This document shows, piece by piece, positions 33,561-40,825 of a stretch of DNA of 44,463 nucleotides (position 1 is its first letter; each line of letters begins with the position of its first letter). The DNA lies in contig JAGVZQ010000018.1 in the NCBI GenBank assembly GCA_018302465.1, positions 1 to 44,463 of the forward strand. The letters run 5' to 3'. Source of the DNA: Candidatus Woesearchaeota archaeon (GTDB lineage Archaea > Nanobdellota > Nanobdellia > SCGC-AAA011-G17 > GW2011-AR20). The notes below the pieces were generated by a model. It ran no database searches. It had not been told where the DNA came from and saw only the letters and a list, made by a program, of their open reading frames with translations. Both the position numbers and the translations under genes were made by a program.

Positions 33561-35482
33561 ACAAACTCCGGCAATCTGAAATTATTATTCAGATTATTTC
33601 TTTCAATAGTATCATAATTATTAATTAAATCATTTTGTGTTAATGAAGTTTCTTGTACAATTGTATATAATACCAATTCATTATTCCCTGCTAAATCTTC
33701 TCTATTTATCCTATAATCAAATGAGTTTCCTCCTATTAATACATGGTCTAATTTGGCTTCTTCTAATGTCTGTTTAACACATTTCTCTCCAACAAATAAA
33801 TTTCCAAATATGCCCAGTCCTAAAGGCTTTGAGCACGTATTTATTTCTTGTTTAGGAATAATCACTTCTCCATTTTGCAGAACATTAATGTTTAGTTTAT
33901 AATTCCCTTCTCTTAGTTGAACTGAAGTTAAACTTGGATAAGTAGCAAAATAGCTATATCCATTATCAGCGGTAAACTCAATATTTACAATCTCATTACT
34001 GACATCCCTTACAGTTCCTGTTTCTTTGTCTATTAAAATTACCTTAATAGTTTTAGTATAAACTGATTCTAAAGTTAATGAAACACTTGAAACTGCATTT
34101 GTGTCTAATGCTAATTCTGATTTATCATAACCTTCTTTCTCAACAATTATCTTTCCGTTCAGACATTGTGGGAATCTCTCATTTAGTCTTCCATTAACAG
34201 TCTTTCCTATATCGCATACGGAGCTGAAGCATTGGAAAGTAATATCCACATCGTCTATAGGCAGAAGAAAGTTATCTTCATTAAAACCAAGAACACTCAC
34301 ATCCAGATTATGATTCCTTACCTCGCAGACATTAAATTCATCATTTTCATTAACAGTATTAAGTTCAACCTGATTTTCTCTTGCCTGGTTATTATCAACT
34401 ACTACCATGAATGCATATTGGAAAATATAGCCCTCTTCCTCTAAGGTAACCAACACCGGATAAGACACATCATAAACAAAATGGTAGCTGTTTAAGCATA
34501 AAAATCTTGATAAATACTTAAAAGGGCCCTTATTCTCTATAATACTTTCTCCTTTCATAATATCTCCATTATCAGGCATAACTTGCATATTAAACGGCCA
34601 ATTAGTTGAGTACCTGAAATTTACATTAGCAGTGCTTCCTATTCCTAAACTGTAATATTTTTCATTGCCAGAATTCTTTACATTTTGCACATTTGTTTCT
34701 ACAATTTTCTTAAAGTCATCTTCCACTTTGCTTTTTTGCCATGTCTTTTTATCACAGCTAAACCCAACATTAGTTCCAGGTATCTCATCATAAAGCACAA
34801 TCATATCTATAGTCATTTCTTCAAAGAACAAATTCTGGTTTTCTTTCTCCATTATTTGCCTGCCTAAAGAATAAAGTTTGCCTAATTTGACATCCAGAAT
34901 AACAGAAAAACTGTTCAGGTTTGTTTTTATCCCATTAAATGTAACTTCCAATGGGCTTTCAACATTAATTAATATTTGATTATTTTTTATGCTGACATCC
35001 ACATTAGTATCTGAATTATAATCAACATTATATACATCTAATTGCTTCAGGTTTTCATAGCAGGAATTAATATTACCCTTTATATAATCCTCTAATTCTG
35101 TTTCTAAATCTTGTTGAGAAGGTATATTTACTGTGTTAATGCCATTAGGTGTTTTATAAAACCAGTAATTTACATTTAAGGCACCATTTCCAAACAAGTC
35201 TAAACTATCCCCAAACTTAACTAAAGGATTTTTATTAAAACTCTGCTCTAAATTAGCCTTCCCGCCTTGCAATCCAATTAAATCAGCGCCATCTCTTGCT
35301 ATATCTAATATGCATGACTCCATGAGGCTTTTTGCAGGAACTAATTCTGGCCTTACTTCTAAATCTATTTTAGATTGCTGTAACAGATTATTGCCAACTA
35401 AATAAAATGATAAAACAATTACTGCAACTATAATAATCCCTATAAGAATGTAAATGCTGGTCTGACCTCTTTTTTTTAGCAT
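33557..35482 (-). CDS. Pilin-like membrane-anchored surface protein
   Basis: The protein is 641 residues from the ATG at 35482; a TTG two codons earlier is less likely. KKRGQ followed by TSIYILIGIIIVAVIVLSFYLV is a class III (type IV pilin-like) signal and anchor, with likely cleavage before the Gln. The rest is extracytoplasmic and beta-rich, with a PEGA/carboxypeptidase-regulatory-like segment near residues 445-475 (GKIIVEKEGYDKSELAL). The stop overlaps the ATG of the giant gene (ATGA), so the two are coupled. It may form a stalk or scaffold for the giant protein, which is inference. Confidence 0.8.
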   Translation of the reverse strand: MLKKRGQTSIYILIGIIIVAVIVLSFYLVGNNLLQQSKIDLEVRPELVPAKSLMESCILDIARDGADLIGLQGGKANLEQSFNKNPLVKFGDSLDLFGNGALNVNYWFYKTPNGINTVNIPSQQDLETELEDYIKGNINSCYENLKQLDVYNVDYNSDTNVDVSIKNNQILINVESPLEVTFNGIKTNLNSFSVILDVKLGKLYSLGRQIMEKENQNLFFEEMTIDMIVLYDEIPGTNVGFSCDKKTWQKSKVEDDFKKIVETNVQNVKNSGNEKYYSLGIGSTANVNFRYSTNWPFNMQVMPDNGDIMKGESIIENKGPFKYLSRFLCLNSYHFVYDVSYPVLVTLEEEGYIFQYAFMVVVDNNQARENQVELNTVNENDEFNVCEVRNHNLDVSVLGFNEDNFLLPIDDVDITFQCFSSVCDIGKTVNGRLNERFPQCLNGKIIVEKEGYDKSELALDTNAVSSVSLTLESVYTKTIKVILIDKETGTVRDVSNEIVNIEFTADNGYSYFATYPSLTSVQLREGNYKLNINVLQNGEVIIPKQEINTCSKPLGLGIFGNLFVGEKCVKQTLEEAKLDHVLIGGNSFDYRINREDLAGNNELVLYTIVQETSLTQNDLINNYDTIERNNLNNNFRLPEFV

Positions 35483-35484
35483 AA

Positions 35485-35607
35485 TCAATCCCCTTTTACC
35501 CTCTTTTTTATAAGATCCATAATTTCTGTATTTATATCTTTCTTTAAACTAGATTTAAATTTCTCCCATAATTTTTCATCCTCAATTAGAAGAAGGTACT
35601 TTTTCAT
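35485..35607 (-). CDS. 40-residue ORF upstream of the pilin-like gene
   Basis: The frame encodes MKKYLLLIEDEKLWEKFKSS followed by a Lys-rich helix ending KKRVKGD. Helical propensity and charge resemble small RHH-like or leader peptides. It ends three bases before the ATG of the pilin-like gene, whose GGGG ribosome-binding site lies inside this ORF, and an ATTTAAATA box lies about 25-30 bases upstream. It could be a real small protein or a translated leader. Confidence 0.45.
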   Translation of the reverse strand: MKKYLLLIEDEKLWEKFKSSLKKDINTEIMDLIKKRVKGD

Positions 35608-35642
35608 CAAAATTAACAACTCTTATCACTATTTAAATATTT

Positions 35643-35671
35643 CTTAGTTACTTACTTAGTTACTTACTTAG
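35643..35671. repeat. 12-base tandem repeat at a gene end
   Basis: CTTAGTTACTTA occurs twice (35643-35654, 35655-35666) followed by CTTAG. On the coding strand the unit contains TAA codons in several frames, starting with the stop codon of the 258-residue gene (35664-35666). Confidence 0.8.
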
Positions 35672-36440
35672 TAAGTAAAACTTTAATAGTTTTTATATGA
35701 GAATAAAGCATAACTGCCGAGCTTATCATGTTCATGTTCATCTTATAAGCAGTATCTAACCCATCTTTAATTATTAATACATTATTTAAAATCCTGTCAG
35801 AATAAGCCAAGCTCTGAGAAGATATTCTCTGCCTGATAACAAAGAAAGGAGTTTTATTAAGCTCTTCTTCTATCTTAAAATGAAAAAGAAATCCACTTTG
35901 CAGACTAGTTTTTAAATTATTAATTCTCTCAACACGGGCCTCATTTACTAAATCATCGCCTCTGAAAGCCATTTCTTTATTTCTTAATAATTTAAAGAAT
36001 AGCATATTTAACCTATTGTTAAAATCAATTTTCTCTTCCTGAGACCTAAGCCCAGGCAGCTTATTAAGTATATTTCCTGTTTGATCAAGAAAGCTATCCT
36101 GCCATTCAACAATTTCTTTGGCAAACTGGATGTTGTTGTTTAATGGGGTGCCAATTTCATCCAGCATTTTCCATGCTCTTGAAAGGTTAATAGCCTCGAA
36201 CTCTGAATCCTTTCTGCCCATTGCATTCCTTATTTCAGTAGTAGTAGGCTGAATTAAAGAAAAAGTTCTTTCCATAATGTCAATATCAGATTTAAAGACA
36301 AAAAAGGGATAGAATCTCTCTTTTATTTTCTCATTAGAAAGAGGAAATGAAATATTTCTTTTAATATCTCTGACAATTGGAACGCTTTCTATATCTAAGG
36401 TCTTTGGACTCAACTGATTTAATCCATGTATGTATATCAT
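35664..36440 (-). CDS. Uncharacterised helical protein at the head of the giant-protein operon
   Basis: This 258-residue protein is predicted mostly alpha-helical, with no signal peptide or clear membrane helix. It opens MIYIHGLNQLSPK and includes ERFYPFFVFKSD and FRGDDLVNEARVERINN, but no motif I can tie to a family. It is the first gene on the minus strand before the 40-residue ORF, pilin-like and giant genes. A 56-base gap with a new TATA-like box follows, so it may or may not share their transcript. Confidence 0.65.
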   Translation of the reverse strand: MIYIHGLNQLSPKTLDIESVPIVRDIKRNISFPLSNEKIKERFYPFFVFKSDIDIMERTFSLIQPTTTEIRNAMGRKDSEFEAINLSRAWKMLDEIGTPLNNNIQFAKEIVEWQDSFLDQTGNILNKLPGLRSQEEKIDFNNRLNMLFFKLLRNKEMAFRGDDLVNEARVERINNLKTSLQSGFLFHFKIEEELNKTPFFVIRQRISSQSLAYSDRILNNVLIIKDGLDTAYKMNMNMISSAVMLYSHIKTIKVLLTK

Positions 36441-36569
36441 CAGCCCAGTCTACAGGTAGAATATCCTTAAATACGTTTCTAAAATTCAAGGTACGCTCAA
36501 ATAAAGTTTAAATAATTAATTAGAATGATAGAACGTAATATTTAAAAGGAATAAAACATTATAAGCAAC

Positions 36570-37556
36570 ATGAAAAAACTGGAGAACTATTTAGAGCGTA
36601 TAGACGAAAATATATTTATTCACGGTTTAGATTTGAAAAGTTTTCATTGCAAACATAGTAAAAAAGTAATGCCTATAATAGAGAATAAATTTCATTTTTC
36701 TACATATTACTACTGGATCCAGGGAAAGAGTCCAATTCCAATAAGTGTCCTAAAGATTTTTTCTAGAGTAGATAAAAATGTACTAGACAAAGCATATAAA
36801 GAAATGAAGGCAGCATCCGTTGGAAATAAAAAAATATTTCTTCCAAAAAAGTTCGATAAAAAACTAGCATACCTTATAGGCTCAATACATGGAGATGGAG
36901 GGATGCATAAAAACCAAAAATATGTCACAATAGCAAATGATTCAAAAGAATACCTAGAAGATATGATAAGCATATTATTCCAAGATATATTTAAAGTAAG
37001 AACTAGAGTATCTAAATTTAAAAATATTTACAGAGCAGAAGTAGGAAGCCGAGCTGTATGTTCCTTCTTATCATTATTCTGCCCATTCGGGAAAAAAACA
37101 GGACTACTCCATATACCAAAAGAGGTTAAGTCAGATGAAAAGTTAAAAATAAGCTATCTTTCTGGTTTGTTTGATACAGACGGATGCATAGGCTATGGAA
37201 AAAATAACACATATTTCACATTTGTACAAAGAGACAAAATATTCGTTTTCGAGGTTTACGAATGCCTAAAATCACTTGGAATACATGTAAATGAACCAAA
37301 AATATTTTATTCCCCTGTAAAACCATATAGCGAGGGAAGAGATTTAGAAGAGTGGAGAATCTACATAGGATCAAAAAAAGATTTATACAACTTATTGTCC
37401 AAAATAAGTTTTTATCACCCAAGTAAAAAAACTAAAGCAGAAAAAGTAAAAGTTATAGTGGGCTTGGTAGGATTTGAACCTACGACCTTCTCCATTTTAA
37501 GCTCTGCTCGTCAAGGAAATGTCATAGCCTCTAGACCACAAGCCCACAAAACCTAA
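36570..37556 (+). CDS. LAGLIDADG homing endonuclease-like protein 3
   Basis: The frame is 328 residues; the first 295 are a normal double-motif endonuclease with LAYLIGSIHGDG at 99-110 and YLSGLFDTDG at 196-205. An HTH-like part precedes the first motif. From about residue 296 the frame is the antisense of tRNA-Val (the GFEPTTF-type pattern of a tRNA read backwards), so the C-terminal tail is an accident of position and no earlier stop exists. It has its own TATA-like ATTTAAAAGG near 36540 and is not inside an intron. It may target a tRNA gene. Confidence 0.82.
   Translation: MKKLENYLERIDENIFIHGLDLKSFHCKHSKKVMPIIENKFHFSTYYYWIQGKSPIPISVLKIFSRVDKNVLDKAYKEMKAASVGNKKIFLPKKFDKKLAYLIGSIHGDGGMHKNQKYVTIANDSKEYLEDMISILFQDIFKVRTRVSKFKNIYRAEVGSRAVCSFLSLFCPFGKKTGLLHIPKEVKSDEKLKISYLSGLFDTDGCIGYGKNNTYFTFVQRDKIFVFEVYECLKSLGIHVNEPKIFYSPVKPYSEGRDLEEWRIYIGSKKDLYNLLSKISFYHPSKKTKAEKVKVIVGLVGFEPTTFSILSSARQGNVIASRPQAHKT
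37459..37545 (-). tRNA. tRNA-Val (GAC) with 14-base intron
   Basis: Exons total 73 bases. Acceptor GGGCTTG/CAAGCCC, discriminator A, D stem GTC/GAC, anticodon stem TTTCC/GGAGA, loop TTGACG-T after splicing (anticodon GAC), T arm GTAGG-TTCAAAT-CCTAC. The intron sits at the canonical 37/38 position. The fold is a textbook bulge-helix-bulge: TTGA pairs with TTAA, with 3-base bulges CGA and AAT. The third LAGLIDADG ORF runs into it on the opposite strand. Confidence 0.94.
37495..37508 (-). other. tRNA-Val intron (position 37/38)
   Basis: The intron AGCAGAGCTTAAAA is bounded by cuts after the second base of each 3-base bulge, the standard EndA geometry. Confidence 0.88.
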
Positions 37557-37604
37557 AATTAGCTGTATACTAAGTCTTTTAAGTTTTTTCAATTTATAAA
37601 AATC

Positions 37605-37739
37605 ATGGAACAAGCAAAACCATTGATAAAAAAGATGATTTATGAAAGAAATGAGATAGAATCAGCTGTGGAGTGGCTTAAAAAAGAGATTAAAGACGAG
37701 AATATTAAAAAACTGATAAACAAGGCATTTTCTATATAA
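37605..37739 (+). CDS. 44-residue ORF between two tRNAs
   Basis: It encodes MEQAKPLIKKMIYERNEIES followed by an amphipathic helical stretch ending INKAFSI. An AATTTATAAA box is close upstream (about 10-15 bases), which is tight for a promoter. It has regular codon composition but no known family, and it may be a small charged protein or chance. Confidence 0.4.
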   Translation: MEQAKPLIKKMIYERNEIESAVEWLKKEIKDENIKKLINKAFSI

Positions 37740-37745
37740 AATAAA

Positions 37746-37844
37746 AGCCTCAGGGGCGATTTGAACACCCGACCTATTGCTTACAAGGCAATTGCTCTAC
37801 CATTGCTCTTGAAGGAATAAACCGTCAATCTGAGCTACTGAGGC
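37746..37844 (-). tRNA. tRNA-Thr (TGT) with 27-base intron in the D-loop
   Basis: Exons total 72 bases. Acceptor GCCTCAG/CTGAGGC with discriminator T (typical of archaeal Thr), anticodon stem ATTGC/GCAAT around CTTGTAA (TGT), T arm GGGTG-TTCAAAT-CGCCC. The D arm is split. Removing 37803-37829 gives GCTC-AGTGGTA-GAGC, a perfect D arm. At the junctions the exon GCTC pairs with an intron GAGC, 3-base bulges AGA and AAT lie on opposite strands, and the intron has its own 7-position stem (TTGACGG/CCTTCAA, one mismatch). Confidence 0.93.
37803..37829 (-). other. Non-canonical D-loop intron of tRNA-Thr
   Basis: The intron is inserted between D-loop positions equivalent to about 15 and 16. The fold gives a 4-bp central helix and two 3-base bulges but lacks a good outer exon-exon helix, so it is a relaxed bulge-helix-bulge. 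Confidence 0.85.
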
Positions 37845-37883
37845 CTAATAAAAAAATCTAAGAAACAAAGTTTAAATAGGTTT

Positions 37884-38453
37884 TTATTTCTCAATTTTCT
37901 TCATAACTCTTATCTCGACCCCACCAAGAGGATAAGTTTTATTCAAAAATTCTTTCATAGAACCATGAATCCTATTTGATATCAGTTCTGAAATAAATAG
38001 ATTATAATCTGTTTCGCTAAATAATTTATCAAAAAATTCCTCACATTTTTTCTTAAGCTCGCTTCTTACAGAATTATGAGTATTAAACCTAGTTAATAAT
38101 AAAGGTTTTACCACAACCTTAACGCCATCTTTTGTCTTTTTTATAAAAGAAGCATCAACTCTATCTCTTCCAGGTCTTACAATTCTTTTTATATGAGCAG
38201 AAGAAACTTCATAACCAACTAACTCAGTTAATGCATTATTATCCTTAACTTCTTTAATCTTGAAGCTTATCTTCACATTCTGCATTCTTATATTTCCAGT
38301 TAAATTAGACATACTTGTACTTACTATTCTCCCAATTAATCTTTCAGGCTCATAAGCTGGGGTCTCACCTAATGATTTCTCCTTAAAGTGAGATGTAGAA
38401 GAAATAGTATACCATTTCTTTTTTCCTTTTTTTGTTAAAGATTGAACTGCCAT
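37884..38453 (-). CDS. rps3ae: Ribosomal protein eS1 (S3Ae)
   Basis: The 189 residues match archaeal eS1: KKKWYTISSTSHFKEKSLGE near the start, LTGNIRMQNVKISFKI in the middle, and an IKRIVRPGRDRVD segment, ending VEIRVMKK. It is part of the small-subunit platform near the mRNA exit. It starts two bases after the uS15 stop. Confidence 0.95.
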   Translation of the reverse strand: MAVQSLTKKGKKKWYTISSTSHFKEKSLGETPAYEPERLIGRIVSTSMSNLTGNIRMQNVKISFKIKEVKDNNALTELVGYEVSSAHIKRIVRPGRDRVDASFIKKTKDGVKVVVKPLLLTRFNTHNSVRSELKKKCEEFFDKLFSETDYNLFISELISNRIHGSMKEFLNKTYPLGGVEIRVMKKIEK

Positions 38454-38455
38454 TT

Positions 38456-38911
38456 TTAACCTATCAATAATTTAGCCTGCTCCCTGTCATACTTCCAGTT
38501 TTGAGGTAATTTGCCATTTGCTTTGTAATACTTGACAAGTCTCTTAATCTTGCTTTCTGTAAGCTGCAATCCTCTTAAAGCAGACATATCTCCTTTATTC
38601 AATTCTAAATGTTTATGAACATTATTTTCCTTTCTTATCAAGTCAAGTAAATCCTCAGGTATCTTAGAAGCAAGTTTATTTTCTTCTAATATCATGCTTA
38701 TTTTTTTATTTGTAATTGTTCTTAAATCAGGTATTCCGTAAATATCCCTAAGAGCAACACCTATCTTACTTTGACTATACCCTTGTTTTGATAATTTAAT
38801 GACCAGCTGCTCAGCTTCTTTAGCATCATACCTAACCCAATTAGGTTTAATCTTCTTTAAAGGTTTTTTACTGCCACTCTTCCCTTTCTTTCTGCTATGT
38901 AATCTTGCCAT
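38456..38911 (-). CDS. rps15: Ribosomal protein uS15
   Basis: The protein is 151 residues from the ATG at 38911, which gives the canonical archaeal start [14 protein letters not shown]; an upstream frame adding [12 protein letters not shown] is not family-like. It has an archaeal N-terminal extension plus the uS15 core ([15 protein letters not shown], then [20 protein letters not shown]). It is the first gene of the uS15-eS1 pair. Confidence 0.95.
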   Translation of the reverse strand: MARLHSRKKGKSGSKKPLKKIKPNWVRYDAKEAEQLVIKLSKQGYSQSKIGVALRDIYGIPDLRTITNKKISMILEENKLASKIPEDLLDLIRKENNVHKHLELNKGDMSALRGLQLTESKIKRLVKYYKANGKLPQNWKYDREQAKLLIG

Positions 38912-39004
38912 TTTTATAAAAACGCCTAGAAAAAACATTCTAGGCATAGACCAGCTAAAACCGGTATATCCTTATTTAATAATGAAAAGTAAGGATTTAT
39001 AAAA

Positions 39005-39250
39005 CTATTCTTTGTAGACCACATCATTAGGTCTTACTTTATCTTCAACTTTTATCCCTACACTATCTCCTTTTTTTGCCTTTTCTAACTCTTCATGCTC
39101 TGTCTGCATAGATTCTACTGTCTGTTTTAAGTCAGTAGTAGCTCCCTTAATATGGATCTCATCCCCTACGCTAAGGCTTCCTGATAGTTTTATTGCTGCC
39201 ACTCCAATTTTTGGATAGTATGCAAATACCTTACCTACTTCTTTTACCAT
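39005..39250 (-). CDS. Translation elongation factor-like domain protein
   Basis: The 81 residues form a stand-alone beta-barrel like domain 2 of EF-Tu/EF-1A: GKVFAYYPKIGVAAIKLSG, LSVGDEIHIKG, then a VESMQTEHEEL strand and GIKVEDKVRPNDVVYK. Such archaeal single-domain proteins are conserved but uncharacterised; a similar barrel ends U32 proteins, including the one at 18061. There is no GTPase domain, so it is not an elongation factor itself. Confidence 0.85.
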   Translation of the reverse strand: MVKEVGKVFAYYPKIGVAAIKLSGSLSVGDEIHIKGATTDLKQTVESMQTEHEELEKAKKGDSVGIKVEDKVRPNDVVYKE

Positions 39251-39281
39251 AAAATATAGAAAACTTAAAAGTATTTAAAAT

Positions 39282-39371
39282 TAGCCCCGCGAGGATTCGA
39301 ACCTCGGTCAATGGCTTTCCTCAGCTTAATCTACCAAAGGCCACTATCCTTGGCCACTAGACGACGGGGCT
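39282..39371 (-). tRNA. tRNA-Gln (TTG) with 17-base intron
   Basis: Exons total 73 bases. Acceptor AGCCCCG/CGGGGCT with the A1:T72 pair typical of tRNA-Gln, discriminator A, D stem GTC/GAT, anticodon stem GTGGC/GCCAT, loop CTTTGG-A after splicing (anticodon TTG), T arm CGAGG-TTCGAAT-CCTCG. The intron is at 37/38. CTTT pairs with GAGG (two wobbles) between 3-base bulges GGT and AAA, a weaker but recognisable bulge-helix-bulge. Confidence 0.92.
39317..39333 (-). other. tRNA-Gln intron (position 37/38)
   Basis: The 17-base intron TAGATTAAGCTGAGGAA is placed by the canonical position and by the bulge-helix-bulge pairing. Confidence 0.82.
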
Positions 39372-39399
39372 ATAAGAATAGAAATAAAGAAGATTTCTT

Positions 39400-39510
39400 T
39401 TAAAGCTTTTTATTCCCAAAAATACTTTCCTTGCCAAATAAAACATAATAAAGAACAAATAACCCTATTATTGATAATATAATTAAAAGAGCAGGATGAG
39501 GCTCATTCAT
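39400..39510 (-). CDS. 36-residue single-pass membrane peptide
   Basis: The peptide MNEPHPALLIILSIIGLFVL plus YYVLFGKESIFGNKKL has one clear membrane helix (about 7-27) and a basic C-terminus. Its ATG overlaps the bud32 stop (ATGA), a sign of translational coupling. Its small size leaves some doubt. Function unknown. Confidence 0.5.
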   Translation of the reverse strand: MNEPHPALLIILSIIGLFVLYYVLFGKESIFGNKKL

Positions 39511-40091
39511 TTATATCTTCCTCTCCCGCTTACTTTACTTAATCTATCTATAACCTCTTTATCATTATATCCCTTCAAAACAAAACTAAATGCTTCTTCA
39601 GCATGTTTATGATGTTTGCTCTCAAAAGCTTTCCTTAGTAAATGTAAATCAACTGCTTTATCCTCTATTCTTATTGATTCAAAACCTAAACCAAAATCAA
39701 AGAAAAATAGTTTATCATTATTTAAGATCATATTGCTCGTAGTTAGATCTCCATGAATCAAACTATTCTTATGTAACTCAGATATCTGCTTCCCCATATC
39801 CAAGCATAAATCATTTCTCACTCTTCTCTGCAGGTCATCAAAAACATCTTTTACAACATCGCCATGCAAGAATTCCATATTAATCTTCATCTTATCTTCA
39901 TCAACGCTTATAACACCAGGAACATTAATCATGTTTGCTTTTTGCAAAAGTTTAGCTTCTTTTTTTGTTCTTGATTTCCTTAATTTAATATCTATCTCAT
40001 CAATCCTATAATTCTTCTTTATTCTTTCTTTTATTAAAATATCACCATCTTTCCATAATTTAGCTTCTGCTCCTTGTTTAATAAGTTCCAT
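39507..40091 (-). CDS. bud32: KEOPS complex kinase/ATPase Bud32
   Basis: The protein is 194 residues from the ATG at 40091; a TTG two codons earlier is less likely. It is a minimal protein-kinase fold with the family start ELIKQGAEAKLW, the invariant Lys in ILIKERIKK, the catalytic loop IHGDLTTSNMI near residue 115 and the metal motif FFFDFGLGF near 130. Bud32 powers the Kae1 complex that makes t6A37 on ANN-decoding tRNAs. Kae1 is not adjacent here. Confidence 0.94.
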   Translation of the reverse strand: MELIKQGAEAKLWKDGDILIKERIKKNYRIDEIDIKLRKSRTKKEAKLLQKANMINVPGVISVDEDKMKINMEFLHGDVVKDVFDDLQRRVRNDLCLDMGKQISELHKNSLIHGDLTTSNMILNNDKLFFFDFGLGFESIRIEDKAVDLHLLRKAFESKHHKHAEEAFSFVLKGYNDKEVIDRLSKVSGRGRYK

Positions 40092-40126
40092 AGACAATAA
40101 GAGATAGTAGGTATTTATTAAATTAA

Positions 40127-40534
40127 CTATCTAAAATTAATAATATCAATCCATTTTATCTTATCAAAATGTTTGTCCATTGAAGCCAACTTTTTTATAT
40201 TATTATTTTTCATACATGCTAAAACAAGAGCATCATCAAAATCAAAAATTGATTTTTTCATAATCTGTGCTGCATCATAAATATCACCAAGTGAAGGTCT
40301 TAAAATTTTGACAGGGTAGCTATTAAAGAAAACCGCAACTTTACTAACAATCCCAGATTCATCAAGTTTATTCTGCACAAGCAAGATACAACTATAAACA
40401 ATAAAATCAGAAGTCACAACCTCAATCTTATTTTCTTTTAAAGAATTTAGATAATCCTCGCATAATTTGCATTTCTCATCACCGAGAAATATTTCCAAAA
40501 ATATATTTGCGTCTATAAAGACTTTTTCATCCAT
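40127..40534 (-). CDS. vapC: PIN-domain ribonuclease toxin (VapC-like)
   Basis: The 135 residues carry PIN-domain acidic residues: FIDANIFLEIF (Asp8 region), the mid Asp in LGDIYDAAQIM, and FDFDDALVLACM near 98-109, then ASMDKHFD near 117-124. These form the Mg-dependent RNase site. Its start overlaps the end of the upstream antitoxin-like gene by 22 bases, the normal VapBC layout. Target RNA unknown. Confidence 0.88.
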   Translation of the reverse strand: MDEKVFIDANIFLEIFLGDEKCKLCEDYLNSLKENKIEVVTSDFIVYSCILLVQNKLDESGIVSKVAVFFNSYPVKILRPSLGDIYDAAQIMKKSIFDFDDALVLACMKNNNIKKLASMDKHFDKIKWIDIINFR

Positions 40535-40779
40535 AATCTAGAAGCCTCATGTTGTAAATTAACTGAATTTTTTTTACCTTTCATTTCCTTCATAACACCT
40601 TCTATCAAAGCAAAGGGATTTTCAACTTTAGGGACTTTATTGGAATTTTTCATAATCCATTCTCTGAAAGCCTCCTCAGACGCCTTCTGCAAAGAACCCT
40701 TAAAGTATCCATATTTTTTCATAGCTACTTCTCTAAATTTATGCTCCAAGTCTGATTTAAATTCAAATTTTAATACCAT
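40513..40779 (-). CDS. vapB: VapB-like antitoxin
   Basis: The 88 residues open with a strand-helix stretch (MVLKFEFKSDLEHKFREVAM, then KYGYFKGSLQKASEEAFREW) like ribbon-helix-helix or related antitoxin DNA-binding domains. A C-terminal tail (about 55-88) would wrap the toxin. It is upstream of and overlapping the PIN gene. The call rests mostly on gene order and size. Confidence 0.75.
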   Translation of the reverse strand: MVLKFEFKSDLEHKFREVAMKKYGYFKGSLQKASEEAFREWIMKNSNKVPKVENPFALIEGVMKEMKGKKNSVNLQHEASRLWMKKSL

Positions 40780-40825
40780 AAGTACTTAAGTACCTAAATA
40801 ATATATAAACTTTTCCTTTTAAAAA

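Noticed and set aside
35643-35671. Tandem 12-base repeat as a CRISPR array
   Set aside because: Units are directly adjacent with no spacers and far too short; no cas genes are present anywhere in the window.
37459-37556. The C-terminal 30 residues of LAGLIDADG ORF 3 as a real protein domain
   Set aside because: They are the reverse reading of tRNA-Val; the GFEPTTF pattern is a well-known tRNA artefact.
40513-40779. The small gene beside the PIN toxin as an AbrB-type antitoxin
   Set aside because: No AbrB strand pattern is visible; the helical make-up fits a ribbon-helix-helix-like or other VapB better, so only VapB-like is claimed.
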